64,000 bases of DNA from Sphingomonas sp. BK345 (lineage in GTDB: Bacteria > Pseudomonadota > Alphaproteobacteria > Sphingomonadales > Sphingomonadaceae). The stretch covers positions 124,001 to 188,000 of the forward strand of contig NZ_JACHZX010000006.1 in the NCBI RefSeq assembly GCF_014193845.1, written 5' to 3'. This document shows positions 1 through 10,900 of the stretch, one piece after another. Position 1 is the stretch's first letter, and each line of letters begins with the position of its first letter. The notes beneath the pieces are model-generated. The model did not search any database. It was given only the letters and a program-made list of their open reading frames with translations, and was not told the origin of the DNA. The position numbers and the translations under genes are program-made.

Positions 1-83
1 ATCGCCGTCGACACTTCAAAGCAAACCTAAGTTTATCAGATACTTACACTGGAACATGCGGCTATGTTGCTGAGTTTCCCAAT

Positions 84-2483
84 GTGTCCGAACCATCGGG
101 AGACTCCTCCGTGACCCTGCCCTCGCCCCCCCTGCCGCACCAGGACAGCCGTGCGACCGCCAGCGACGACGAGGGCACGCTGATCTGCTTCAGCCACCTG
201 CGTTGGGATTTCGTCTTCCAGCGACCGCAGCATCTGATGAGTCGCTTCGCGCGCGCACGGCAGGTGCTGTTCTGGGAGGAGCCCATCGTGACCGCGGCGG
301 ACGCCGCGCCGCGCGTGGAGCAGCGCCGCTGCGCCAATACCGGGGTGACGGTGTGCACCCCGCACCTTCCCGCCGGTCTCGCCGGCGACGCGGTATGCGC
401 GACGCTGCGCGACCTGCTCGACGCGATGATGGCGGCACCGCGCGGCCCGGTGGTGCGCTGGTATTACACGCCGATGATGCTGCCCTTCTCCGAGCATCTC
501 GCCGCCGATTGCATCGTCTACGACTGTATGGACGAGCTGTCGCAGTTCAAGAACGCGCCGCATGACCTGTTGCCGCTCGAGCAGCGGCTGCTCGACCAGG
601 CCGATCTGGTCTTCACCGGCGGCCACAGCCTCTATGAGGCGAAACGCGAACGTCACGACGCGGTGCACGCCTTCCCGTCGAGCGTCGACGTCGCGCATTT
701 CGCCGCCGCGCGCGCGCCCGGCGCGACCCCCGCGGACCAGAGCGACCTGCCCGCGCCGCGGCTCGGCTTTTACGGCGTGATCGACGAGCGGATGGATCTC
801 GGACTCCTCGCCGCGCTCGCTGACGCGCGCCCCGACTATCAGATCGTGATCCTTGGCCCGGTGGTGAAGATCTCACCCGACGACCTACCGCGGCGCGCCA
901 ACCTCCATTATCCCGATGGGCGCGGCTACGCCGAACTGCCCGCCTATCTGCGCGGCTGGGACGTGGCGCTGATGCCCTTCGCGATCAACGAGGCCACGCG
1001 CTTCATCAGCCCGACCAAGACGCCCGAATATCTCGCCGCCGGCCGCCCGGTGGTGTCGACCCCGGTGACCGACGTGGTGCGCAGCTACGGCGACGTGCCG
1101 GGCGTGTTCGTCGCGGCCGAGGCGCCCCAGTTCGCCGCGGCGTGCGACGCCGCGCTCGCGCTGGCGCGCGCGCCCGAGCGCTGGCTGCCGCAAGTTGACG
1201 CGCTGCTCGCACGCGGGTCGTGGGACCAGGTCCAGAGCGAGATGGCCGCGCTGATCGACGCCGCGATCGCGCGCGGCAGCCACGTCCAGCCGATCGTCTC
1301 TCCGGTGGCCTGGCCGGTGACGACGCGCGAGCGCTACGACGTGATGGTGGTCGGCGCCGGCTTCGCGGGCGCGGTGATGGCCGAGCGGCTCGCCGCCGGC
1401 TCGGGCAAGCGCGTGCTGGTGGTCGATCGCCGCCCGCATGTCGCCGGCAACGCCTATGATCATCTCGACGCGGGTGGCGTGCTGATCCATCAATATGGCC
1501 CGCACATCTTCCACACCAACTCAAGCGAGATCGTCGACTATCTGTCGCGCTTCACCGACTGGCGCGCGTATGAGCACCGCGTCCTCGCCGACGTGCGCGG
1601 CACGCTGGTGCCGATGCCGATCAATCGCACCACCCTCAACGCGCTCTACGGCCTGGCGCTGGAGACCGAAGCGGAGGCCGCCGCCTTCCTGGCCAACCGC
1701 GCCGAGCCGGTCGACGTGGTGCGCACCTCGGCCGACGTGGTAATCTCCGCCGTCGGGCGCGATCTCTACGAGACCTTCTTCCAGGGCTATACGCGCAAGC
1801 AATGGGGGCTCGACCCGTCCGAGCTCGACAAATCGGTCACCGCGCGCGTGCCGACCCGGACGAACACCGACGACCGCTACTTCACCGACAGCTTCCAGGC
1901 GATGCCGCGCGACGGCTACACGCGCATGTTCGAGCGGATGCTGGACCATCCCAACATCGACGTGCTGCTCGGCGTGGACTACCATGAGGCGCGCGACGCC
2001 TATCCGCACGACCATCTCGTTTTCACCGGCCCGATCGACGAATATTTCGGCTACCGCTATGGCCAGTTGCCGTACCGCTCGCTGCGCTTCCAGCACGAGA
2101 CGCTGGAGCAGGAGTGGCACCAGCCGGTCGCGGTGGTGAACTATCCCTCGCCCGACGTGCCGTACACCCGCGTGACCGAGTACAAGTATCTCACCGGGCA
2201 GCAGGCGCCCAACACCAGCATCACCTACGAATATCCGAGCGCCACCGGCGATCCCTATTACCCGATCCCGCGCGCGGAGAACCAGGAACTGTTCAAGCGC
2301 TACGAGGCACTCGCCATCGCCGAGGCGGGCGTGAGCTTCGTCGGGCGGCTGGCGACCTATCGCTATTACAACATGGACCAGGTCGTCGGGCAGGCGCTCG
2401 CCACCTACCGCCGGCTGGCGGAGCGCTGGCGCGAGCCCGACGCGCCGCGGGTGGAGCCGCTGCTCCGCCCCGCGGCGGCCTGA
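84..2483 (+). CDS. Glycosyltransferase / UDP-galactopyranose mutase fusion
   Basis: The 799-residue protein has two enzymes in one chain. Residues about 30-395 look like a GT-B glycosyltransferase: they open with FSHLRWDFVFQRPQHLM and later carry the nucleotide-sugar-site-like stretch SPTKTPEYLAAGRPVV. Residues about 418-785 are a UDP-galactopyranose mutase: an FAD Rossmann motif VVGAGFAG (423-430), then YGPHIFHT, FFQGYTRKQWG and the C-terminal YRYYNMDQV typical of Glf. The mutase makes UDP-galactofuranose from UDP-galactopyranose, and the transferase half would use a sugar nucleotide for a surface glycan. The GTG start at 84 is the first in frame; no strong Shine-Dalgarno is seen. It converges with the TBDR downstream (stops 10 bases apart). 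The acceptor is unknown. Confidence 0.9.
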   Translation: MSEPSGDSSVTLPSPPLPHQDSRATASDDEGTLICFSHLRWDFVFQRPQHLMSRFARARQVLFWEEPIVTAADAAPRVEQRRCANTGVTVCTPHLPAGLAGDAVCATLRDLLDAMMAAPRGPVVRWYYTPMMLPFSEHLAADCIVYDCMDELSQFKNAPHDLLPLEQRLLDQADLVFTGGHSLYEAKRERHDAVHAFPSSVDVAHFAAARAPGATPADQSDLPAPRLGFYGVIDERMDLGLLAALADARPDYQIVILGPVVKISPDDLPRRANLHYPDGRGYAELPAYLRGWDVALMPFAINEATRFISPTKTPEYLAAGRPVVSTPVTDVVRSYGDVPGVFVAAEAPQFAAACDAALALARAPERWLPQVDALLARGSWDQVQSEMAALIDAAIARGSHVQPIVSPVAWPVTTRERYDVMVVGAGFAGAVMAERLAAGSGKRVLVVDRRPHVAGNAYDHLDAGGVLIHQYGPHIFHTNSSEIVDYLSRFTDWRAYEHRVLADVRGTLVPMPINRTTLNALYGLALETEAEAAAFLANRAEPVDVVRTSADVVISAVGRDLYETFFQGYTRKQWGLDPSELDKSVTARVPTRTNTDDRYFTDSFQAMPRDGYTRMFERMLDHPNIDVLLGVDYHEARDAYPHDHLVFTGPIDEYFGYRYGQLPYRSLRFQHETLEQEWHQPVAVVNYPSPDVPYTRVTEYKYLTGQQAPNTSITYEYPSATGDPYYPIPRAENQELFKRYEALAIAEAGVSFVGRLATYRYYNMDQVVGQALATYRRLAERWREPDAPRVEPLLRPAAA

Positions 2484-2492
2484 TCGGCGTGA

Positions 2493-5006
2493 TCAGAGCA
2501 GCAGGCGCAGCGCCAGCGAGGTGGTGCGGCCGTTGATCGCGCGGGCGCGGACGATGCCATTCGCCGGGATCGCCGCGTCCTCGGCTTCGGTGAAGCCGAG
2601 CTGGTCGAACAGGTTGTTGCTGTTGACCGACAACTGCAGCCGCTCGCCCAGGTGCCAGGTGGCGAACGCGCCGACCGTGGTGAAGGCGGGCAGCTTCAGC
2701 TGGTTCGTGTCGTCGGTGAAGCTGCTGGTGGTGCCGACGACATTGGCGCCCAGCTCGATCGGCCCCAACGCCAGCTCCGGCGTCGCCTGGTAGATGAAGC
2801 GTGCCTGGCGCCGCGGGACATTGCCCACCGTGATCGGCTTGATCTGGTCGGCGACAATCTTGGAGTCGGTGTAGGTGCCACCGGCGGAGAGGCGGAAGAC
2901 GCCGAGATCGAGACTACCTTCGCCTTCGACGCCGTGCGCGCGATACACACGGTCGACGAACACGCCGGGATGCGTGCTCTCCGCATTCTGCTCGCCCGTC
3001 TGCGCCCAGAAGCCGGTGAGATCGAGCCGTGTACCGGCCCGGCGGAATTTGAACCCGCCCTCGACCTGCTCGACACGATCGACGGCTGCGTTCGGCTTGG
3101 TGAGTCGCCCGGTCACCAGGCTCATGTTCGCGGGATTGAACAGCAGCCGGTCGGCGTTGGTGCGCCCGCCGCGGCTGTAGCGCGCGAAGATGGCGAAGGG
3201 CTCGGCCAGGCGGAAGTTGATGCCCGACGAGTAGGAGAGATAGTGCCAGTCGTAATCGACCGGTGCGGAGAAGCCGGCCGGAAAATACGCTACCCGCTCC
3301 TCCGCGGGCGCGATCACGCCGTCGCCGTTCATGTCGCGCGACGTCAGCGGGATCGGCTTGCCGTACAGGTCGGACCCGGCGATCAGCCCCTCGGCGTGGC
3401 CCAGATCATAGCGGAGGCTCGCGCCGATCGAGACGCGGCCGAGCTTGTAGTTCAATGAGCCGAACGGTGCGTTGGTGAAATAATCGACGCGATGTCGGCG
3501 CCGGCAACAATCGCCGAAGAAGCTGGCGCCATAGCCGTACACACCCTCCTGCGTCTGTGCCACACCATCGGCGTCGAGCACGTCGACCAGCGTCGCGTTA
3601 CCGCCGCCGCGCACCTCCATCACGCGCGACGCCCACAGCCAGTCGGTGTGGATATCCTGCCGCGAATTGTACAGGCCGAGCGTGCTGGTCAGCTCGCCGG
3701 GGCCGATCGGGTCGACGCGGCTGCCGCGCAGATCGTTGAAGACGTTGCCGAGATCGTTGAGCTTGGTGTTGAAGACGATCATCCGCGCGAGCAGGCCGTT
3801 GCCGCCACTCAGCGCGGTCGGGTCCGTGATCGGGACACCCGCGTTCGGGCCGGTGGCGTAGCGCAGCGTGCCGGCGGGCTTGACCATCGTAGCGGCGATC
3901 TCGCTCGCCGCGCCGACGCTCTCCGGGAAGTCGCCGCCGATCCGCCCGCTGATATGGCTGTAGCGGAAGCGGTCGATCACGGTGAAGCCGGCGAGCGTCG
4001 CCTGCGCCTCGACGCCGAACGACTGAACCGTGGAGCGGCGGCCGTGGCGCTCGTCATAGACGCTGTAGCGATTGTCGCCGTCGAGCGTGGGCACGCGCAG
4101 CGCGTAGCGCGAGAACAGCGCGTCGTGGGCGATGTCGAAGCCCGGCAGGCTCTGATAGTGCGGCGAGGCGTCGCTGCCGGTCACGCGCACCGGGTTGGGC
4201 GCATAGCCGACCGCGCCGTCGTCGAGCACCTTGCCGTACAGCCGGACATAGCCGCCCGCGAACTCGCGGGTGAGGTTCAGCTTGAACTGGCCGCCGCGGT
4301 TGCCGTCATAGCCGATCCGGCGCGGCCCCTCGCCGACACGGACGAAACCGCCGAAATGATAACGCCAGTCGTCGCCCAGCCGCCCGCCATAATCCACGTC
4401 GAGCCGGTGCTCGCCATAGTCCAGGCCCTCGAGCAGCTGGACCGCGCCGCCCTCGGTCTCGCCGGTCTTGGAGATCAGGTTGATCACGCCCCCGGGTGAA
4501 TTGGACGCGAAGGTGGAGGCGGAACCGCCGCGGATCGAGGCGATCGCGGCGAGGTTGAGATCGGCGCGCATGAACATGTCCGCGTTGGCGAAGGCGATGT
4601 CGCCATATTCCAGCACCGGCAGGCCGTCCTCTTGGAGCTGGAGGTATTTGCCCCCGCCCGTCGCCATCGGCAGGCCGCGGATCGAGAGGTTGGCGCCGCC
4701 CTCGCCGCTCGAGCTCTCCGAGCGAATGCCGGGGATGTTGCGGAACACCTCGGCGAGCGAGCGCGGCGCAATCTTGTCGATGTCGTCGGCGAGCAGCTGG
4801 CTGGTGGAGACCGCGGTGTCGAGCCGGTCGCGCCCGCGCGCCACCGCCGTGACGACCACGTCGCGGTGCGGCGTCTCCGTCGCGCCCCGCTGGTCGGAAG
4901 CGGTCGTCTCGACTGAGGGCGTGGTCACGTTCGTCGTGGCCTGAGCGAACGCGTGCGCGGGCACGACGATCGCCGCCGCCGCGAGGAGGAGGGTCTTGAA
5001 ACGCAT
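2493..5006 (-). CDS. TonB-dependent receptor (tandem copy 1)
   Basis: This is an outer-membrane, TonB-gated receptor of 837 residues. It has a signal peptide (MRFKTLLLAAAAIVVPAHAFAQ). A plug domain follows with RNIPGIRSESS, LSIRGLPM and SNSPGGVINLIS, then a long beta-barrel ending in the aromatic/leucine terminus LALRLLL. The ATG at 5006 is chosen because the signal peptide starts there, although the frame is open further upstream. It is closely similar along its whole length to the receptor at 5059-7566, including an unusual GDCC Cys pair in the barrel. The two form a tandem duplication 52 bases apart, probably co-transcribed. The substrate is unknown; the beta-galactosidase gene nearby suggests a carbohydrate. 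Confidence 0.93.
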   Translation of the reverse strand: MRFKTLLLAAAAIVVPAHAFAQATTNVTTPSVETTASDQRGATETPHRDVVVTAVARGRDRLDTAVSTSQLLADDIDKIAPRSLAEVFRNIPGIRSESSSGEGGANLSIRGLPMATGGGKYLQLQEDGLPVLEYGDIAFANADMFMRADLNLAAIASIRGGSASTFASNSPGGVINLISKTGETEGGAVQLLEGLDYGEHRLDVDYGGRLGDDWRYHFGGFVRVGEGPRRIGYDGNRGGQFKLNLTREFAGGYVRLYGKVLDDGAVGYAPNPVRVTGSDASPHYQSLPGFDIAHDALFSRYALRVPTLDGDNRYSVYDERHGRRSTVQSFGVEAQATLAGFTVIDRFRYSHISGRIGGDFPESVGAASEIAATMVKPAGTLRYATGPNAGVPITDPTALSGGNGLLARMIVFNTKLNDLGNVFNDLRGSRVDPIGPGELTSTLGLYNSRQDIHTDWLWASRVMEVRGGGNATLVDVLDADGVAQTQEGVYGYGASFFGDCCRRRHRVDYFTNAPFGSLNYKLGRVSIGASLRYDLGHAEGLIAGSDLYGKPIPLTSRDMNGDGVIAPAEERVAYFPAGFSAPVDYDWHYLSYSSGINFRLAEPFAIFARYSRGGRTNADRLLFNPANMSLVTGRLTKPNAAVDRVEQVEGGFKFRRAGTRLDLTGFWAQTGEQNAESTHPGVFVDRVYRAHGVEGEGSLDLGVFRLSAGGTYTDSKIVADQIKPITVGNVPRRQARFIYQATPELALGPIELGANVVGTTSSFTDDTNQLKLPAFTTVGAFATWHLGERLQLSVNSNNLFDQLGFTEAEDAAIPANGIVRARAINGRTTSLALRLLL

Positions 5007-5058
5007 GATACCTCGTCCGTGGTGAAAAGAGGAAGCGGGTCGGGGAGCGGCGCCGTGC

Positions 5059-7566
5059 TCAGAGCAGCAGGCGCAGCGCCAACGAGGTGGTGCGGCCGTT
5101 GACCGAACGGGCGCGAACGATGCCGTTCGCCGGGATCGTCGCATTCTCGGACTCGGTGAAGCCGGGCACGTCGAAGGCGTTGTTGCTGTTGAGCGAGAGC
5201 TGCACCCGCTCGGTGAGATGATAGGTCGCGAACGCGTTGACGGTGGAGAAGCCCGGCAGCTTCAGCTTGTTGACGTCCTGCGCGAAGCTGCTCGTGGTGC
5301 CGACGACATTGGCGCCGAGCTCGATCGGCCCCAACGTCAGCTCGGGCGTGGTCTGGAAGATGAAGCGTGCCTGGCGCCGCGGCACATGGCCGATGGTGCT
5401 GGGATCGATCTGGTCGATCGCGATCCTGCTGTCGGTGAAGGTCGCGCCGGCGGTGAGGCTGAAGACCTTGCCCGTGAGCGCTCCCTCCGCCTCGATGCCG
5501 TGCGCGCGATAGACGCGGTCGATGAACGAGCCGGGCGTGGTGATCTGCGCGTTCTGCTCGCCGGTGCGGGCCCAGAAGCCGGTGAGATCGAGCCGCGCGC
5601 CGTCGCGGCGGTACTTCAGCCCGCCCTCGACCTGCTCGACCCGGTCCACGGCGGCGCGGCGGTTGGTCAGCGCGCCGGTGGCGACGTCTAGCCCGGGGCC
5701 GAACAGCAGCCGGTCCGAATTGGTGCGGGCGCCGCGGCTGTAGCGCGCGAAGACCGCGAACGGCTCGGCGACGCGCCAGTTGATGCCGGTCGAGTAGGAC
5801 AGGTAATGCCAGCCGTAGAAGACCGGCGCCGGGCTGCCGAGCGGCAGCGCCGCGACACGCTGCTCCGCCGCCGCGATCGTGCCGTCCCCGTTCATGTCGC
5901 GCGCGATGAGCTTGGAGCGATCCCCGCCGAGGTCCGAGCCATAGATCAGCCCGGCGGCGTCGCCGAAGTCGTAGCGCAGGCTGCCGCCGATCGAGACGCG
6001 GCCGAGCTTGTAGTTGAGCGAGCCGAACGGCGCGTTGGTGTGATAGTCGACGCGGTGGCGACGGTGGCAGCAGTCACCGAAGAAGCTGGCGCTGTAGCCG
6101 TAGAAACCGTCCTGCGTCACCGGCACGCCCTGCGCGTCGTAGAGGTCGATCATCGCCGCGGTGCCGCGGCCGCGCAGCTCGAGCAGGTCCGATGTCCACA
6201 GCCAGTCGGTGTGGACGTCCTGGCGCGAGCGGTAGAAGCCGAGCGTGCTGGTCAGCTCGCCGCGCCCGATCGGGTCCACGCGGCTGGCACGCAGATCGTT
6301 GAACAGGTTGCCGAAGCTGTTGATCTTGGCGTCGAAGACGATGTTCTCGACGAGCAGGCCGTTGCCTGCGCCGAGCTGGCCCGGCCGCGCGATGGCCTGT
6401 CCGGGCTGCGCCCCGCTGGCGTAGCGCAGGGTCGCGCCGGCGCCGCCGAGCGCGGTGGCGATGTCGCTCGCGCCGTCGATCGCGGCGGGAAAGTTGGCGA
6501 TAAAGCGGCCAGTGATGCTGGTGAAGCGGAAGCGATCGATCACCGTCCAGCCGGCGAGCGTCGCCTGCGCCTCGAACCCAACCGCGTTGACCACCGGATG
6601 CATGCCGTCGCGCAGGTCGTGGACGCTGCGGCGGTTGGCGCCGTCCAGCGTGACGTTGGGCAGCGCGTAGCGCGAATAGAGCGCGTCATGGCCGATATCG
6701 AAGCCGGGAAGGCTCTCGTAATGCGGGTCGGCGTCGCTGCCGGTCACGCGCACCGGGTTGGGCATGTAGCTGACGGTGCGGTCGTCGAGCGCCTTGCCGT
6801 AGAGCCGCACGTAGCCGCCGTCGAACTCCTTGGTGAGGTTGAGCTTGATCTGGCCGCCGCGATTACCGTCATAGCCGATCCGCCGCGGCCCCTCGCCCTG
6901 GCGGACGAAACCGCCGACGTGGAAGCGCCAGCCGTCGCCGAGCCGCCCGCCATAGTCCAGGTCGAGGCGATGCTCGCCATAGTCGAGCCCGGTGAGAAGC
7001 TGCACCGCCCCGCCCTCGGTCTCGCCGGCCTTGGAGATCAGGTTGATCACGCCGCCGGGCGAGTTGGACGCGAAGGTCGAGGCCGAGCCGCCGCGCACCG
7101 AGGCGATGCTGGCGACGCCCAGGTCGGCGCGCAGGAAGATGTCAGCGTTGCCGAAAACCAGGTCGCCGTACTCGACGAGCGGGAGGCCGTCCTCCTGCAG
7201 CTGCAGATACTTGCCTCCACCGGTCGCCATCGGCAGCCCGCGGATCGAGAGATTGGCGTTGCCCTCGCCGCCCGAACTCTCCGATCGGATGCCGGGAATG
7301 TTGCGGAAGATCTCGGCGACCGAGCGCGGCGCGATCTTGTCGATGTCGCTGGCGAGCAGCTGGCTGGTCGAGACCGCGGTGTCGAGCCGGTCGCGCCCGC
7401 GCGCCACCGCGGTGACGACCACGTCGCGGCGCGGTGTCGTCGCGTCGGGCGTGGCGGCGACCTCGTCCCGGTCGTTCGTCGCGGGCGCCTGCTGCGCGGC
7501 GGCGAGCTGCGGCACGCCGACTCCTAACGGTATGCAGGTGAACAGAAGCAAGGTCTTAATATGCAC
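5059..7566 (-). CDS. TonB-dependent receptor (tandem copy 2)
   Basis: This 835-residue TonB-dependent receptor is a paralogue of the neighbour at 2493-5006. It has a GTG start, a signal peptide MHIKTLLLFTCIPLGVGV ending near LAAAQQ, the plug motifs RNIPGIRSESS and SNSPGGVINLIS, the barrel segment FFGDCCHRRHRVDY and the same LALRLLL end. The divergence between copies is concentrated in the signal/linker and some surface loops. This fits duplication followed by a change of ligand preference, which is an inference. It is probably the first gene of the pair: an AT-rich stretch and a palindrome lie 115-165 bases upstream. Confidence 0.93.
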   Translation of the reverse strand: MHIKTLLLFTCIPLGVGVPQLAAAQQAPATNDRDEVAATPDATTPRRDVVVTAVARGRDRLDTAVSTSQLLASDIDKIAPRSVAEIFRNIPGIRSESSGGEGNANLSIRGLPMATGGGKYLQLQEDGLPLVEYGDLVFGNADIFLRADLGVASIASVRGGSASTFASNSPGGVINLISKAGETEGGAVQLLTGLDYGEHRLDLDYGGRLGDGWRFHVGGFVRQGEGPRRIGYDGNRGGQIKLNLTKEFDGGYVRLYGKALDDRTVSYMPNPVRVTGSDADPHYESLPGFDIGHDALYSRYALPNVTLDGANRRSVHDLRDGMHPVVNAVGFEAQATLAGWTVIDRFRFTSITGRFIANFPAAIDGASDIATALGGAGATLRYASGAQPGQAIARPGQLGAGNGLLVENIVFDAKINSFGNLFNDLRASRVDPIGRGELTSTLGFYRSRQDVHTDWLWTSDLLELRGRGTAAMIDLYDAQGVPVTQDGFYGYSASFFGDCCHRRHRVDYHTNAPFGSLNYKLGRVSIGGSLRYDFGDAAGLIYGSDLGGDRSKLIARDMNGDGTIAAAEQRVAALPLGSPAPVFYGWHYLSYSTGINWRVAEPFAVFARYSRGARTNSDRLLFGPGLDVATGALTNRRAAVDRVEQVEGGLKYRRDGARLDLTGFWARTGEQNAQITTPGSFIDRVYRAHGIEAEGALTGKVFSLTAGATFTDSRIAIDQIDPSTIGHVPRRQARFIFQTTPELTLGPIELGANVVGTTSSFAQDVNKLKLPGFSTVNAFATYHLTERVQLSLNSNNAFDVPGFTESENATIPANGIVRARSVNGRTTSLALRLLL

Positions 7567-7680
7567 GGCGCGCCCCTTATTGTCTGGCGCCCCTATGATA
7601 AGTCGGATTGATGATGGTGCTGCGGCAACGAAGATTGCGCCAGATCAGATCAAAAGGTGAAGCCGCTGATTGGCGGGCCG

Positions 7681-7731
7681 TTTAATTCTACTTACGATAT
7701 AGAAAATCACCGGTCTGGGTCACCACTGGTG
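7681..7731. promoter_or_regulatory. AT-rich stretch with CACCACTGGTG palindrome upstream of the TBDR pair
   Basis: The 370 bases between the TBDR start (7566) and the end of the galactosidase gene (7937) hold no gene. A short AT-rich patch (7681-7710), rare in this GC-rich window, is followed by the perfect odd palindrome CACCACTGGTG (7721-7731). Together they look like a promoter/operator for the receptor pair. No clear -35/-10 can be fixed. Confidence 0.3.
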
Positions 7732-7814
7732 TCAGCGACGGAGTATACTGCGGCATCAACCTCCCGCTCGCGGCGGGGGTGGATCGCGATCTGCCTTAAC
7801 CGATTCGTGCTCGG

Positions 7815-7875
7815 GCGAACGCCGGAGCCCAGGGCGGCACGCACGACGTTCGTGGCCCTGGGCTCCGGCGTTCGC
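7815..7875. repeat. Long perfect inverted repeat (REP-like hairpin)
   Basis: Two perfect 21-base arms (7815-7835 and 7855-7875) surround a 19-base loop. The arm core CGCCGGAGCCC resembles the palindromic units elsewhere in the window (for example 34378 and 58331). The hairpin lies between the TBDR promoter region and the 3' end of the galactosidase gene, which reads away from it. It could stabilise or end a transcript, but there is no U-tract. Confidence 0.7.
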
Positions 7876-7936
7876 AGGAGCACTCCACTGGTTTAAACCC
7901 GGTGGATGACCCACCAAGCGATGCGACCCGGCGCGA

Positions 7937-10900
7937 TCAGTCCTCGCCGGTCGCGCTCGCCGCGCGCGCGCGGTCGGGCGTGGTGCCCTCGCCCGCGAAA
8001 GGGGTGAGGCGGAAGGTCACGCGCGTCGGCTCCAGCCGAGTGCGGTACTGCGGCATCGGCAGCCCCGCCTGGCTCCACTCGGTGTCGCCGCCGACGCCCC
8101 ACTGCGCGGAGTCGACCAGCAGCGTGACCTGGCCGTGCGGCACCACGTCGGTCGACTTCCACGTGCCCGGCGTGTGTCGGTCGAGATCGGCATAGGGGAA
8201 AGCCAGCGCGTTCATCATCAGCGGTCGGTCGCCCTGCACGCGCACGCCGCGCCCGCCGCCCGAGAGCTCCATCCAGCGCACGTCGACCTTGTTGCCGGTC
8301 TCCTGCGGGCGGATGAAGTCGTGGTTCTGCTCGGCAATCTTGCCGCGCCACAGTCCGATCGGCGCCGAGGTCTTGCGATCCACATAGCTCTCGTGCGGCC
8401 CGCGGCCGTACCATTCCACCTCGGTGACGTCGGTCGGCATCGCGAAGGCGAGCCCGACGCGGAACGGCGCGGGCAGGTCGGTCTTCACCGGCGTGAACTG
8501 GCCGTCGATCCCGACGCTGCCGTCCGCCGTCATGGCATAGCGGGTAGTGAAGGTCGCGGCGCCGTCGCCGAGCGCATAGTCAACCGTCACCTCGGCGCCG
8601 GCGTCGGTGCGCGCGCTGCGCACCGCGGTCACCCGGCGCGTGTCGCTCATCGCCTTCCACATCGCCAGCTTGCGGTCGGTGCCGATACCGATGTCATTGT
8701 CGGTCACCGCGCGCCAGAAATGCGGCGCGCCGCCGCTCGCGAGCGTGCGCCCGCCCTGCGCATAGTCGCGCACCAGCCCGGTGGCGCGATCGATCGTGAG
8801 CGTCGCGCCGTTCGCCGACACGGTCACCGCGCCGCTCGCCTGCTTGAGCGCCACCGCGCCCATCGCAACGGCCGGCGCGGTGGCCGCGCCCGGCTGCACC
8901 TGGAACTGCTCGAAGCCGAGCAAGGTACCGCCCGCCACGCCGGGGATCGCGCCCTCCCTGGCGCGGACGTTGACCGTGACGAAATATTCGGCGCCCGCGC
9001 GGCGCTGATAGCCCGTCAGCGGCAGCGTGATCGCCTCCGCGCCGCGCGCGGGCGTGGCGAGCGGGGCGAGCGCACCCTTGGCGACGGGTACGCCATCCTC
9101 TTCCAGCTCCCAGTCGAAGCTGAAGCCCGACAGGTCGCGGAAGTCGTGGCGGTTGCGCACCGTCACGCGGCCCGTGGCGGGATCGAAGCCGTCGAACTGC
9201 GCCGGCGCATAGACCTTGCGCAGCTCATACAGTTGCGGGTTGGGCGTGCGATCGGACTGGAGCAGCCCGTCGCCGAACTCAATGTCGCCGCCCGGGTTGG
9301 GGCCGTACTCGCCGCCGTCACCCCAGTAGCGGCGCCCGTCCTTGGTATAGCGGTACATCGACTGGTCGACCCAGTCCCACACGAAGCCACCCTGCAGCTT
9401 GTCGGGGTGAGCGTAGATCGTGTCCCAATATTCCTTCAGGTTGCCGCCGGTCTGACCCATCATGTGCGCGTACTCGCACTGGATCATCGGCTGCTTGAAG
9501 CGCCAGTTGACGGCATAGTCGCGCATCTTCTCGACCGTGTCGTACATCGGCGCGTAAATATCGGCGAAGTAGTTCGGGCGATGGTCGTGGACGCCTTCCC
9601 ACGTCCCCCAGCCGAGATAGCTGAGCAGCCGCGACGGGTCGCGCTGCTTGGCCGCCGCCGCGCCCGCCTCGAAGTTCGGCCCGATCCCCGCCTCGTTGCC
9701 AAGCGACCAGAAGATGATCGAGGCGTGGTTCTTGTCGCGCTCGATCATGTTGGTGACGCGGCTGACATGCGCGTCTTTCCACGCCGGGTCGAAGCCGATC
9801 TGGTATTTGGCGCGGTCGTCGGGGTGATTGTTGCCCGCCTCCATATAGGCGTGGCTCTCGACGTTGGCCTCGTCCATCACATACAGGCCATACTGGTCGG
9901 CGAGCTCGTACATATACGGGTCGTTGGGATAGTGCGACATGCGCAGCGCGTTGATGTTGTTGCGCTTCATCAGCTGCACGTCGCGCTCCATCGAGGCGCG
10001 CGTGATGGTGTGGAAGGTCTCCGGGTCGTGCTCGTGGCGGTTGACGCCGCGGATCGTGATCGGCCTGCCGTTGACCGTCACGCGGCCGTCGATGATCGCG
10101 ACGGTGCGGAAGCCGATCCGGCGCGCGCTCGACTCGATCAGCGCGCCCTTGGCGTCGTACAGCTCGACCAGCAAAGTGTAGAGGTTCGGCGTCTCCGCGG
10201 TCCACGGGCGCACGTTCGCCACGGTGCCGCTCAGCGTCACCTCGCGCTCGCCCGGCCCCGCCGGCACGGCGGCGCGCGCCTGCTGGAGGAGACGATCGCC
10301 GTCCATCAGCGCGTAGCGCGCGCTCGTCGCGGCTGTGCCGGTCACCGCCACCTCGACCGCGAGCTTGCCGTCGCGATAGGCGTCGTCGAGCCCGGCGTGG
10401 ACGAACACGTCGCGCACGCGCGTCCTGGGCGCGGCGAGCAGGTAGACCGAGCGCTCGATCCCCGAGACGCGCCAGAAGTCCTGATCCTCGAGGTAGCTGC
10501 CGTCGGACCAGCGGTGGATCTGGATCGCCACCGTGTTGCGCCCCGGTTTGACGAAGCGGGTGACGTCGAACTCGCTCGGCAGCTTCGAATCCTCGGAATA
10601 GCCGACCTTCTCGCCGTTGACCCAGACGTCATAGGCCGAGCCTGCCGCACCGATGTGGAGGATCACGTCGCTGCCCTGCCAGCCCGCGGGCACGTCGACG
10701 TCGCGGCGGTAGGAGCCGACCGGGTTGGTCGCATGCGGGATCAGCGGGCGGTTGGCCGGGAACGGGTAGGTGACGTTGTTGTAGCGCGGCTGGTCGAAGC
10801 CCTGCGCCTGCCAATCGCCGGGGACCTTGATGTCCTTCCAGCCCGCGACGTCGAAGTCGGGCTTCTCAAACCCCGCGGGCAGGTCGTCGGAACTGGGGGA

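Noticed and set aside
5806..7527. 570-codon open frame opposite TBDR copy 2
   Set aside because: Same cause: complement of a real receptor gene, with low-complexity composition and no start signal.
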